Below, in pieces: positions 19,519-29,500 of a stretch of DNA of 29,642 bases; the stretch's first letter is position 1, and each line of letters opens with the position of its first letter. The position numbers and the translations under genes are program-made. The stretch is taken from the IMG/VR virus record IMGVR_UViG_3300029953_000121, positions 1 through 29,642 of that record, one strand, 5' to 3'. Below the pieces are notes generated by a model. That model did not search any database and had not been told where the DNA came from. It saw only the letters and a list, made by a program, of their open reading frames with translations. The stretch is from a virus.

Positions 19519-20610
19519 ATGAACCTCTCCGGCATCGTTAACTTAGCCCTGCAAAAGATCGGTACCCGCACGACGGTTACCTCAGCGGAGCTTGCTGCAA
19601 ACTCAACCAACGAAGCGCTTCAGGCCAATATCGCGATCGCGACCACCCGCGATGAGTTACTCCGGCTTGCCCCTTGGCAGTGTTCAAAGGGCATGACGGT
19701 ATTGCAGTACATCACCTCGTTGCCGGGGACTCCTGAAAACCAATCAACCCCGGCGAACTTACTCAACTGGACGCCGGGGTTACCTCTTCCGCCGTGGTCT
19801 TATGAATACGGTTACCCTGTAGATTGCCTTCGGGCTCTCTGGATCGTGCCGCAGCAAAACACTGGCATGCAAGGCCCGGCGGTTTACCCGACCTCCACTA
19901 TGACAGGCTTTGCTTCGACATGGGGCGGACCGCCGATCAAGTTCGATGTGGGTAATGATAACTTTTATGCGGTGACCGCGGCGGTAGCTTCTGCTACTGG
20001 CGGCGGCTATGCAGTCGGCGATCAAATCACTCTCGCGCTGGGTCCGGTAACCTCACCACCGATTGGGGCGCCGGCCGTGCTTCAGGTCACTGACGTTGCG
20101 GGCGGAGGGATCATCACCTCTGTTGCGGTTGTGCCAGAAGTTCTTGGCGAAGACGTGCCGCAGACCGGTGCTTATTTCCAGCCCTTGTCTGGCGCGCAAG
20201 CACAAGGCTCGACTACAGGCTCTGGCTCTGGCGCTACATTTACCCTGACCTATACCGCGCTAGGTAACCAGCGGGTCATCCTCACCAACCAAGAATACGC
20301 GGTGCTTTCCTACGTTCGTCAGGTCACTGATCCAAATGTGATGGATCAGTTATTCATCAAAGCTTGGTATCATGTCCTCGCCGCGGCACTTGCGATGGCA
20401 CTCACCGGGGACAAGAGCCTCGCCAATGGCCTTATCCAAGTCGCCAATGGTTGTATTATTGAGGCTCGCGCGGTTGATGGCAACGAAGCCTTAACCACCA
20501 ACGATGTCATGCCTGACTGGCTTCGTTGTCGTGGCGTGGCTGATGCTGGTTATTGGAACATGGGAACTGGTTTCGGCTGGGACTCTGTCGGACTCTGGGC
20601 GGGGTATTGA
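19519..20610 (+). CDS. Tail tubular protein A-like adaptor with an inserted domain
   Basis: This 363-aa protein begins MNLSGIVNLALQKIGTRTTV and has TRDELLRLAPW (43-53), the start of T7 gp11-like head-to-tail adaptors. The matching end is ILTNQEYAVLSYVRQVTDPN followed by MDQLFIKAWYHVLAAALA (about 254-290). Between them an insertion of about 90 residues (155-247) carries TGGGYAVGDQITLAL and GGGIITSVAVVPEV, a beta-rich module. The core is about 200 aa in simple homologues, so the insert explains the extra length. It forms a ring under the portal in the virion. Its position before the nozzle gene supports the call. Confidence 0.85.
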   Translation: MNLSGIVNLALQKIGTRTTVTSAELAANSTNEALQANIAIATTRDELLRLAPWQCSKGMTVLQYITSLPGTPENQSTPANLLNWTPGLPLPPWSYEYGYPVDCLRALWIVPQQNTGMQGPAVYPTSTMTGFASTWGGPPIKFDVGNDNFYAVTAAVASATGGGYAVGDQITLALGPVTSPPIGAPAVLQVTDVAGGGIITSVAVVPEVLGEDVPQTGAYFQPLSGAQAQGSTTGSGSGATFTLTYTALGNQRVILTNQEYAVLSYVRQVTDPNVMDQLFIKAWYHVLAAALAMALTGDKSLANGLIQVANGCIIEARAVDGNEALTTNDVMPDWLRCRGVADAGYWNMGTGFGWDSVGLWAGY

Positions 20611-20613
20611 TCC

Positions 20614-23421
20614 ATGGGCACTCCCGTTATGCAAAAATCCTTTAACTCCGGTGAGTGGGCTCCACAGCTTTACTCCCGGGTTGATATAGAGAAATACAAA
20701 TCCGGCGCGGCTCTTCTCCGGAACTTCTTCGTGGATTACCGCGGCGGTGCCAGCACCCGTCCGGGCACGAAGTACATACTCCAAGCCTACAAATCAGCAA
20801 AGCCAGTCCGACTCATTCCGTTCCAAGCCAGTATCACCGCGGCATATGTTCTTGAGTTTGGGGATTATTATATACGGTTCTTTAACAACGGCGCGCCGAT
20901 TCTTGAAGCTGTTAAAAGCATAACCGGTGCCACACAAGCCAATCCTGCTGTCATCTCTGTGGTCAACACCTATGCCGCGGGTGATTGGGTTTATATCACT
21001 GGCGTCGTGGGTATGACACAGCTCAACGGGAACTATTACTCAGTACAAAGCGCAACGGGTACGACAGTAACGCTGGCTGATCTGAACGGAGTGCCAATCA
21101 ACTCCACAACGTTTGGGGCTTATGTCTCTGGCGGTACTATCGCGCGCGTCTATACGATCGCCTCACCCTACGCCGCCGCTGATGTGGGCTTACTTAAGTA
21201 CGCCCAAAGCGTCAACTCGATGATCATCTGCCACCCAAACTACGCGCCGCAGACGTTGGTATTGACTGCCTATAACAACTGGACCATCAGCCCAATTAAT
21301 TTCGGTACCACGATTACAGCCCCAAGCGGGCTCTCCGCAAATTCAACGCTAGCCGCGGGCTCAGCGAATTATTCCTATGTCGTGACTTCAATCGATTCTA
21401 GCGGCAATGAGAGCATTGCTTCGAGCGCGGTGAGTTTAACCGGCCTCCAAGACCTGCGTAATACCTACGGTTCAAACAATGTTACATGGACATCCAGGAT
21501 CGGGGCTGTTTCGTATAACATATATAAATCCGATATTTCGTATTTTGGTATAGTACCCTCTGGCGTTCCTTATGGATACATCGGTAACGTCACTGGCAAC
21601 GCTATCGTCGATAGTAACATCAACGCCGATTTCAGCATAGCCCCGCCGTTAGGGCAGAATCCTTTTCAGGGGTCGGCGGTAGCTTCCATCACACAAGGCG
21701 CGGCGGGTGTTTATACCTCTGTGCCGGGTGTGATCATCTCCGGAGGTAGCCCCGCAGCTACCGCAAACGCGCAGGCTATCCTTGGAGTGCAAGGAACGCC
21801 GACTGTAGGTGCTGGTGGTACTGGTTATCTTGTTGGTGATACCATCGCTCTAGGCAACGGTGTCGTTGTTAAAGTAGCAACGGTGACTGGTACCACGATC
21901 ACGTCATATAATGTGATCACTTCCGGCGGCTCCAACCCTGGATCACTGACTTTCGGGGCAACCCCAACCAACCCTGTTGCGCAGGTTTCAACATCAGGCG
22001 TGGGCACCGGGGCCACGGTTAATCTTGTCTGGGGTGTCACACAAACTATTGTTACTTTTGGGGGCGCGGGTTACCTATCAGTCCCGTCTGTTGGTTACAC
22101 CTCCGGTGCCGCAACAGCCACCGCGGTACTCACAGCGGCTGCGTCGGTCAACCCAAGTGTCCCGGGGTTCTTCCAACAGCGCATGGTCCTCGCCGCCGCA
22201 ACGATCGGGCCCGAGACCATGGCGTTTAGTCAGCCGGGGAATTACTTCAACTACAACACAAGTTTCCCTATTCAGGCCGATGATGCGATTGAAGTCTCTC
22301 TGGCCTCAGGGCAACTTGAGACGATTAAATCTGTAATCGGTTATTCGGCCGGGTTGATTGTCTTCACGGATAAATCTTCTTGGTTGGTCACCGGTGGATC
22401 ACTTGGATCAGCCATTACACCGTCAGCGATTGTGGCCAATAGACAGTCACTAAACGGCGCAAGTGATGTGCCGCCGATCTTAATCAACTTCGACATCCTT
22501 TTCGTGGAAGAAAAAGGCTCCTCGATCCGCGATGCCAATTATAATTACTATGCTCAGGTATTCACCGGGTCGGACATCTCGGCTATCTCAAGTCATCTAT
22601 TCTACGGCTATCGGATCACTGAATGGGCTTGGGCGCAAGCACCGTTTAAATGCGTCTGGGCTGTGCGTAATGATGGGGTGCTGCTCTCGCTGACTTTCGC
22701 GAAGGAAGAAGACTTCACCGCATGGGCGCATCATGATACGCAAGGGTTGTTTAAATCCGTCGCAACCGTGTCCGAGACGTTATCCGATGGTATGATTGTG
22801 GACGCGGTTTATGCCGCGGTTCAACGCACGATCAACGGTAATACGGTTCAGTACGTCGAACGAATTGCGGATCGTATTTACAACAACCAAGCCAAGAACG
22901 CTTGGTGTGTTGACGCTGGTATACAATATATCGGCTCCCCTGCTACCACCTTTAGCGGAGCGCAGCAGCTGGCCGGGGCAACAGTGACTGGATTGGCGGA
23001 CGGCGTGGTGATCCCTCCCTTCACCATGCCTGTTAGCGGTTCGTTTTCGCTGTCTACCCCGGCCAGTTTGGTTACGATTGGTTTGGCCTTCACACCACAG
23101 TTACAAACCCTGCCGATTGAAACCGGCGAACCTACTACTCAAGGCAAACAAAAGAAGATCAGTTCGGTCGTGGTCCGGTGTGTTGATGCGTTGGGCTTAT
23201 CTATCGGGTCGAGTTTCAGTAATCAAATCACAATGCAAGATTTGGTTATAGGCAACGTCGGCTCGATGACCAACACGATCGTGACCGATCTTGTCACAGG
23301 CGATGCTATGACTTACGTTGATTCACTCTGGGCTTCTCAGGGGCAGTTCTGTATCCAACAAAGCCTGCCGCTTCCCGCCACGATTACCGGCGTGATTCCG
23401 CGCTTGACTGTCGGGGGTTGA
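20614..23421 (+). CDS. Tail tubular protein B-like nozzle protein
   Basis: This 935-aa protein opens with a GTPVMQKSFNSGEWAPQLYS and NFFVDYRGGASTRPGTKYI pattern typical of podovirus nozzle proteins (T7 gp12-like). Within it are a likely FCCH-type segment (about 110-180, GVVGMTQLNGNYYSV), a fibronectin-like segment (about 235-345) and an inserted GGTGYLVGDTIAL module (about 397-500) similar to that in the gene upstream. The DDAIEVSLASGQLETIKSVI and NYNYYAQVFTGSDISAISSH segments belong to the nozzle core. It forms the tail tube outlet. It starts three bases after the adaptor stop with only a weak GGGG ribosome-binding site. Confidence 0.88.
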   Translation: MGTPVMQKSFNSGEWAPQLYSRVDIEKYKSGAALLRNFFVDYRGGASTRPGTKYILQAYKSAKPVRLIPFQASITAAYVLEFGDYYIRFFNNGAPILEAVKSITGATQANPAVISVVNTYAAGDWVYITGVVGMTQLNGNYYSVQSATGTTVTLADLNGVPINSTTFGAYVSGGTIARVYTIASPYAAADVGLLKYAQSVNSMIICHPNYAPQTLVLTAYNNWTISPINFGTTITAPSGLSANSTLAAGSANYSYVVTSIDSSGNESIASSAVSLTGLQDLRNTYGSNNVTWTSRIGAVSYNIYKSDISYFGIVPSGVPYGYIGNVTGNAIVDSNINADFSIAPPLGQNPFQGSAVASITQGAAGVYTSVPGVIISGGSPAATANAQAILGVQGTPTVGAGGTGYLVGDTIALGNGVVVKVATVTGTTITSYNVITSGGSNPGSLTFGATPTNPVAQVSTSGVGTGATVNLVWGVTQTIVTFGGAGYLSVPSVGYTSGAATATAVLTAAASVNPSVPGFFQQRMVLAAATIGPETMAFSQPGNYFNYNTSFPIQADDAIEVSLASGQLETIKSVIGYSAGLIVFTDKSSWLVTGGSLGSAITPSAIVANRQSLNGASDVPPILINFDILFVEEKGSSIRDANYNYYAQVFTGSDISAISSHLFYGYRITEWAWAQAPFKCVWAVRNDGVLLSLTFAKEEDFTAWAHHDTQGLFKSVATVSETLSDGMIVDAVYAAVQRTINGNTVQYVERIADRIYNNQAKNAWCVDAGIQYIGSPATTFSGAQQLAGATVTGLADGVVIPPFTMPVSGSFSLSTPASLVTIGLAFTPQLQTLPIETGEPTTQGKQKKISSVVVRCVDALGLSIGSSFSNQITMQDLVIGNVGSMTNTIVTDLVTGDAMTYVDSLWASQGQFCIQQSLPLPATITGVIPRLTVGG

Positions 23422-23422
23422 G

Positions 23423-23797
23423 ATGACCGCGGAGGTTCGTGAAATAAAGGCTGATGATCCGTTACTCCTACCCTGTCTTGGGGATGTGGTTAAGGCATCG
23501 CAAGGCATTTGGGCTGGTTTCTGGGACGGAGAACTCGTGGCTATGTGGGGGTTGGTACCAGAAAGCCTGCTCTCTGACACAGCCTACATCTGGTCCTACA
23601 CCACACCGGCGGTCACGCGATGCAAGAAGACTTTTCTTAAAGTCACCAAGGCTTGGATCAAAGCGCGGCAGGAAGAATACCCGCGGTTGGTTGGGCTTAC
23701 GAACTGCAAGACTTCCTTTATCAAACACATCGGCGCTGATTTTGGTGGCGAGACCGCTGGGTTAACTTCATTCATAGTAAGGACGTCACATGGCTGA
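23423..23797 (+). CDS. GNAT-like small virion protein (T7 gp13 type)
   Basis: This 124-aa protein begins MTAEVREIKADDPLLLPCLG. It has a GNAT-like alpha/beta layout: an initial strand and helix, GIWAGFWDGELVAMWGLVP (strand pair), ITP-like YTTPAVTRCKKTFLKVTKAW (long helix) and a terminal KHIGADFGGE. Proteins of this type occur as small internal or core-associated proteins in T7-like phages. Acetyl transfer is not established for them, and no clear acetyl-CoA loop (Q/R-x2-G-x-G/A) is visible here. It overlaps the next gene by eight bases. Confidence 0.72.
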   Translation: MTAEVREIKADDPLLLPCLGDVVKASQGIWAGFWDGELVAMWGLVPESLLSDTAYIWSYTTPAVTRCKKTFLKVTKAWIKARQEEYPRLVGLTNCKTSFIKHIGADFGGETAGLTSFIVRTSHG

Positions 23798-24383
23798 TCC
23801 AATAACAGCAACGCTTGGCGCGGTCTCTCTTGGCACAGGACTTCTCGGCGGTGCGGCTTCGGCGGCAGGTACCGCACAACAGAGTGCGGCCCAGCAGCAG
23901 TCATATCAATACCAAGCCGCTCTTGCGGCGCAGAATCAACAGATCGCGAATCAGAATGAGAGCTATGCCTTGGTGCAAGGCGAGCAGGTGGCCGCGCAGT
24001 CCGGGGCGAAGACACAGAATATCATCGCGCAGACCAAGGCAGCGCAGGGTGCTTCGGGGTTGAATGTTAACACCGGGAGCGAGGCTAAGGTCCGCGATAG
24101 TGAACAAATGCTTGGTCAGACTGAGCAGACCGCGATCCGAAGCTCTGCCGCAAAGACGGCTTATGATTATGACATAAGCGGATTTCAGGCGGGTGAGCAA
24201 TCGCAAATGTACACGGCGGCCGCGGCTAATACCAAAGCCGCAGCACCCCTTGCTGAGGCCGCGAGTCTTCTCGGATCTGCTTCCAGCGTTTCAAGCAAGT
24301 GGTCTGGGCTGCAATCTTCCGGGGCGTTTAGCGGCGTAGGCAGCACACTCAGTGGCTTGACCAATAGCTTTAGTTTTTCTTAA
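23790..24383 (+). CDS. Internal (ejected) virion protein, T7 gp14-like
   Basis: This 197-aa protein begins MADPITATLGAVSLGTGLLG. Its N-terminus has a Gly/Ala hydrophobic stretch (about 8-28), followed by a Gln/Ala-rich coiled region (SAAQQQSYQYQAALAAQNQQ). Its end is Ser/Gly-rich. This arrangement is typical of the smallest ejection protein in T7-like phages, which enters the outer membrane during infection. It overlaps the GNAT-like gene by eight bases and precedes the larger ejection proteins, the usual order. Function is by analogy. Confidence 0.82.
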   Translation: MADPITATLGAVSLGTGLLGGAASAAGTAQQSAAQQQSYQYQAALAAQNQQIANQNESYALVQGEQVAAQSGAKTQNIIAQTKAAQGASGLNVNTGSEAKVRDSEQMLGQTEQTAIRSSAAKTAYDYDISGFQAGEQSQMYTAAAANTKAAAPLAEAASLLGSASSVSSKWSGLQSSGAFSGVGSTLSGLTNSFSFS

Positions 24384-24392
24384 GAGGTTCCG

Positions 24393-26522
24393 ATGGCACA
24401 AGTTCCCTACTCCCCGGTACCTGATGTTACCTCTAGCTATGGCGCGACGCCGGAAGTTCATGTCAATGCCCCAGAGGCAGCGTTCGGCGGGGCTGTGGCC
24501 GGGGCCCTTCAAAAGCTCGGCGCAGCTGGTAGCGAGGCTTCGAATGAAGTCTATCAGCGCGCCATGGCAATGCAGCAGCTTGACAACGAGACCAATGCTC
24601 GACAGGCTTCGATTGATTTTGCTACCAAAGCCGACCAACGAGTCGCTGATTTCAAAACACAGTACGGCCAGAACGCCGGGCCGGATCAGTATGCTCAATT
24701 CCAAAAAGACATCGCGGATCTTCGGGATCAGACGCGTAAGGGCTTGAACGGCCCGATGGCACAGAAGATGTTTGATGCTGATGCCGCCAGTACCACAATC
24801 AATTCATTGAAGTATGGCGCGTTTCATTCGGCTGAGCAACTTAAACAAAACTCCATTGTCACCAATAAGATGGCGGTTGAGACTGTTAATAATGGCGTAC
24901 TGGCTCACCCCGAGGATGAAGCTGCTTATAACGAAGGGCTGGTTAAGGCCAAAGCGCACACCGAAGACATTGCGGGTACGCAGGGTTGGGATGCTGAAAC
25001 CACAAAGGCTGAGGTAGCCAAGGCTCAGAGTAATGTCACCAAGCAACGCATCACTGGGCTTGCGAACAATGGTGACATCCTTGGAGCAAAGAAAGCTTTC
25101 GACGGAGCCAACGAGAACAATGCTCTCACTGGTGAAGACCGCAGCGCCTTGCAGAAATTCCTCAACACCCAAGAGAACACCCACGGCTCGCGGGTGGTTG
25201 TGGATAACACCCGCGATGGTACCAATCTCGCAATGGGACAAGGTGCGGTTGATATGGATCGCGCCAAGATCGGAATCAAGGCCGTTGAGGGCGGAGACTA
25301 TTCCGCGATTGTTCCTATCAAACACACCAATGCGGCGCAGACTCCTGACCGAGCGATCGGTGCGTATCAGGTCCTTGAGAGCAACCTGCCTAAGTGGCTA
25401 AGTGCTGCGGGTTTGCCTTCAATGACTGCCGAGGAGTTCGCCAAGAACCCAGCCGCGCAGGATAAAGTCTTTGAGAAACAGTTCGGCGATGATATGGCTA
25501 AGAACGGTTTCAATACCGCGGCGGATCATTGGTTAGGGACCGGCGCGGCTGATGTCAATGGCACCACACACTCGGCCTATCTCGCCAAGGCTAACGCGGC
25601 GATGTACAAAGCAAGCTCCCTCGAACAACGGGTCGCGGCGACTAAAGGCCAAGCATCGACGATAGCCCCGGAGAACAAAGAATTCCCGGACTTCGTCGAG
25701 AGCCATACCATCACGGATTACAATCACGAGAAGACCGAAGAGAAAGCCAACAACGACTATGCCCAGAACATTGTCTCTAGCGCGATTCAAGAGCAGACAA
25801 CTAAAGGCCCGGTGACCATCAGCAACCTCATGAAGAATTCGCCGGAGTTCGCTGATGTTTACAATAAAATGCCGTTGGCGAAACAGTTGCAGTTGGCGGG
25901 GCAGTTGAAGCGACTGAGCGCGCAGGATAACAACATCACGCCGGTTCGTGAGGAGACTTATAACAAGCTTCAAGGGCAAGCGCTGGTGGTTGATCCGGAG
26001 GGGTTCAAGAGCATTGACTTCACTGATGGAAGTATTGATCTCGCCGCAGATCAGCGGAAGGCTTTGGTCACGTTGCAGCAAAAGATGATCGCGAAGAATG
26101 TCGTGCCTGATCCGGCGCTGCAAGGCGCGATTCGTGATCCCGGGATCATTGCCACGGCAGACTCCGTGGGCGCAGGTCCGAAGAGCGGTGATAGTTGGAA
26201 GACCTTCACGGGTGCGTTGGCTGAGGAGATTAAGTTCGCTCGGGCCCGCGGGGAAACTCTCAATAACAACACCGTGCAGGACATGGCTAACAAACTGGTT
26301 CAGGTCCGCGCGGGTTCGGGGATCCTCCGCAGTAACTTCGGCGGGACCTCAGAATACCGGATGCCATTGCATGCGATCCCTGAGGGGCAGCAGGATCAGG
26401 AACGCGATTTCCTTAAAAAGAAATACGATCGCGATCCCACCGATCAGGAAATTGAACACCTACATGCCATAAGACTTTATCAGGCGACTCAAACCAAGAG
26501 AGCACCCAATGCCGGACAATGA
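24393..26522 (+). CDS. Internal virion protein with a transglycosylase-like segment
   Basis: This 709-aa protein has a helical N-terminal half and a central segment (about 292-395) resembling soluble lytic transglycosylases: IGIKAVEGGDYSAI with a candidate catalytic Glu299, IGAYQV (322-327) and AADHWLGTGA (376-385). Such enzymes open the peptidoglycan during DNA entry. The C-terminal part is helical with long charged stretches, typical of ejected core proteins. The ribosome-binding site AGAGG is close to the ATG. It overlaps the next gene by 14 bases. The family match is by pattern and position, so substrate and activity are inferred. Confidence 0.85.
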   Translation: MAQVPYSPVPDVTSSYGATPEVHVNAPEAAFGGAVAGALQKLGAAGSEASNEVYQRAMAMQQLDNETNARQASIDFATKADQRVADFKTQYGQNAGPDQYAQFQKDIADLRDQTRKGLNGPMAQKMFDADAASTTINSLKYGAFHSAEQLKQNSIVTNKMAVETVNNGVLAHPEDEAAYNEGLVKAKAHTEDIAGTQGWDAETTKAEVAKAQSNVTKQRITGLANNGDILGAKKAFDGANENNALTGEDRSALQKFLNTQENTHGSRVVVDNTRDGTNLAMGQGAVDMDRAKIGIKAVEGGDYSAIVPIKHTNAAQTPDRAIGAYQVLESNLPKWLSAAGLPSMTAEEFAKNPAAQDKVFEKQFGDDMAKNGFNTAADHWLGTGAADVNGTTHSAYLAKANAAMYKASSLEQRVAATKGQASTIAPENKEFPDFVESHTITDYNHEKTEEKANNDYAQNIVSSAIQEQTTKGPVTISNLMKNSPEFADVYNKMPLAKQLQLAGQLKRLSAQDNNITPVREETYNKLQGQALVVDPEGFKSIDFTDGSIDLAADQRKALVTLQQKMIAKNVVPDPALQGAIRDPGIIATADSVGAGPKSGDSWKTFTGALAEEIKFARARGETLNNNTVQDMANKLVQVRAGSGILRSNFGGTSEYRMPLHAIPEGQQDQERDFLKKKYDRDPTDQEIEHLHAIRLYQATQTKRAPNAGQ

Positions 26523-29500
26523 TCTGAGCGACCTCGAGTCTGCCTTTTCGATGATGCCAAATCCCCGCGCCATTACGGCAGCGGCGGTAGGCAGCAATCC
26601 TGACAAAGCCGCCGAAGCAGTGAACCTCGGCAAACAAACCGGAGTGAACCCGGCGGCGATTAATATAGATCTGGATCGGTTCAAGGCACAGGTTAACACA
26701 CGGGCCGCAGGGGATATTGTTCAGAACAACCCGAAGCTCCGGGATTATGTTATCTCTGACCCGATGAAGGCTAAGGTTTCGAGTGATGATCTAGCCAACC
26801 TCGATGCTTATTCCAAAGCCGCGGAAGCTGTACCGAAGAAGACTTTCTTCTCGACGGTGGCTGATGCTTGGAATGAAGCGAAGCCCGAACTCACGGACCC
26901 AAAGGAAGCCCAGCGCCTCGCGGATCTCTCCGATAGCCCTTATTGGAAATCATTCGTTAACAACTCAATCGTGCCGGATGTTGATAATCTCACCGGGCTG
27001 TTCGCGCTTCCGGGGCAGGTGCTTAACGCTGGTATCGCGGGGTTGGCTTATGGGTATAAGGCCTCGGGGGCGGAAGCTGCGGGAGCAAAGATCGGTCTAG
27101 GTACCGCTGAGCAACTCCAACGCGACCTCGGTGGGATGGTTGAGAATGAGATGTTCCGGACCGGCGGGGAAGCTGGCGGGCATGTGGCCGCGGCTGAGAT
27201 GGCGCCTTATATCAAAGCGGCTCGGGCGCCGGAGCGTGGGAAGTTTCCTGAGATTGATAAGGTGCGTGATAAGGTAGCTGACGAGAAGGTTGACGCGATC
27301 AAGCAGGCTTTTTCGGATGCTCAGTCTTCGGCCACCCGCGAACGCGTCCCGGAGTTCTTCAAAGACTTCGCCGAGCAACATCATGGTGATGATACCATCG
27401 GGATCAGCGCGGATGTTGTCCGAGCGTTGTATGGGGATAAGGTTCCAGCCAGCGACGACGGGATCCTTGGCTTCGTTCCGGATATGGCTAACCAGCTTGA
27501 GTTGGCCAAAGCCGCCGGCGCGGATGTGAAGGTGCCGATTGCGGACTTGATGGCTAATGCCACGCCGGAGGTTTTCCATTCGATTGAAGACGGGATCCGG
27601 GTCGACCCAGAGACGCTGACCAAGTTCGAGAAGGATGCGGTACCTCCGGAGTCAGGGGCCGAGTCAAAGTATCCGGAAGGTAATGTAACCAAGCAAGCCG
27701 GGTTCTTCAACTACCGCGATGCTGAGCATCCGGCGGCTCCGGAGTGGCATGCGCCGTTGCAGAAGATCGTGGATGATCTTGCGGAGAAGTTTGGGTTGCC
27801 GGTTACGCCGAAGGTTTGGTCGGCGTACGGGCCTGATCACCATTTCGGCTACGCCTCTTCCACAGGCCATATCGTGCTAAATGAGAAGCTTGATCCAAAG
27901 CTGGCTGTGGCTACGACGTTGCACGAGCTCGGGCATCAGGTCGAGTTCCAGCGGTTCCGGGATGTTGGACCTGAGGTGCAGACATCCGTCCGCGATGCTT
28001 GGCGGAGGGAGTTTGGTAAAGAAGAAACTGTCGGGCAAAACAGACCGCTGAGTGTGCCGGAAGATGCCCATGGCATACGCATTGAAAACACAAGCACAGC
28101 GAATCAAAACTATATGCGTTCCTTCCCAGAATGGTTCGCGGAACAGGTCCAGCGGTGGGCAACCAAGACCGAAGAACCTACCGGCGTGGTTGAGAAATTC
28201 TTCAAGGGCATTGCTGACGTCTGGAAGGAAATCTACGCGAAGGTCACCGGCCATGTTGACGTCGTGCCGGAGATTAAGGACTTCATCAAGGGTATCTGGA
28301 ACGGGAACAAGGCCGGGTTTGATTCGCCGATCGAGCCGTTTCCAATTCCGGCTCGCGGCACTATCACGGCTCGCCCCGAAGAGATCCGGATCTTCAAGGA
28401 CCCGCGCGCCATCGGCATGAACAAAGGCCAGTGGGACCTGTACCAAAAAGCCATCGAGGCCCAGAACAAAGCTGAGTACGAGAGCCGGCTTAAGAAAGGC
28501 ATGGCCGAGGAAAAGAAACGGATGGCACCGGAGTGGGCAGCGAAGCTCGCAGTGATCCGGAGTAAGATCGTTGACGAAATGAAAGAGATGCCGCGGTTTA
28601 TCGCGGATCAGGGGTTGTCTTCGGGCGAGTTTAAGATCGCCTCGGATGCTTTGACCGATGAACAGAAGGCGGTGTTGCCGAGGAGTTACTACGGTAAGGA
28701 TGGGCACCTGCCGGATCAGATCGCGCGGTACACCGGCCATACCTCTGGTCAAGCGCTGATTGATGACCTGACTGCGCTTCATGCCAACCGCGGGAAAATG
28801 CAACCAATGGAATACACCCGGCGGATCGCGGATCAACTCGCGGCACGGTGGATGGAAGAGGAGCATGGGACTTTCAAGGACGCGGTTGAGGCCGTGACCA
28901 AGCAAAGGATCGTGCCAGCTACCGCGCTGGACTCCATGGCGGCTGAGTTGAAAGCCATGGCGGAGGAGCATGGATTTGATCTGCCTCTGAGCCGGGAGGA
29001 GATCGAGGGGGCGACGCGGGATAAGTTCAACAACACCCCGCTGAGCATGATCGACAGCGATAACATCCTCGCGGCGATCAATCGGTTGAACAACAAGATC
29101 GAGGACAAGCTTCTTCATGAGGACCCCAAGGCTGCCTTCGCAGACCGCCAGCGGAAGTTCCTTGCGTCGATCATGGCCAATCGTGCGTTGGAGATAGAGC
29201 GGACCAAGGCCAAGTTCGACAAGCAAATGAAGAAGTTCAAGGAACGCGTGATCGGCGATCTGGGAAAGCCAACTGTTCGGCAGGAGTACACGGATCAAAT
29301 TCATGCGGTTATGGATCGGTTGGGGTTGCCTATCAAGCGCGACCGGGCTGATATCACCAGCAACATGGATAAGGCTGGCTATGGTGGGCTGCAGGATTTC
29401 TTGCAGCAGAAGATCAATGATGGGCATCAGATTCCGGTTCCGGAGTTCTTGCTTGATCCTGCTTGGAAAGAGAACATGAGCTCGATCAAGGCCGATGAGT

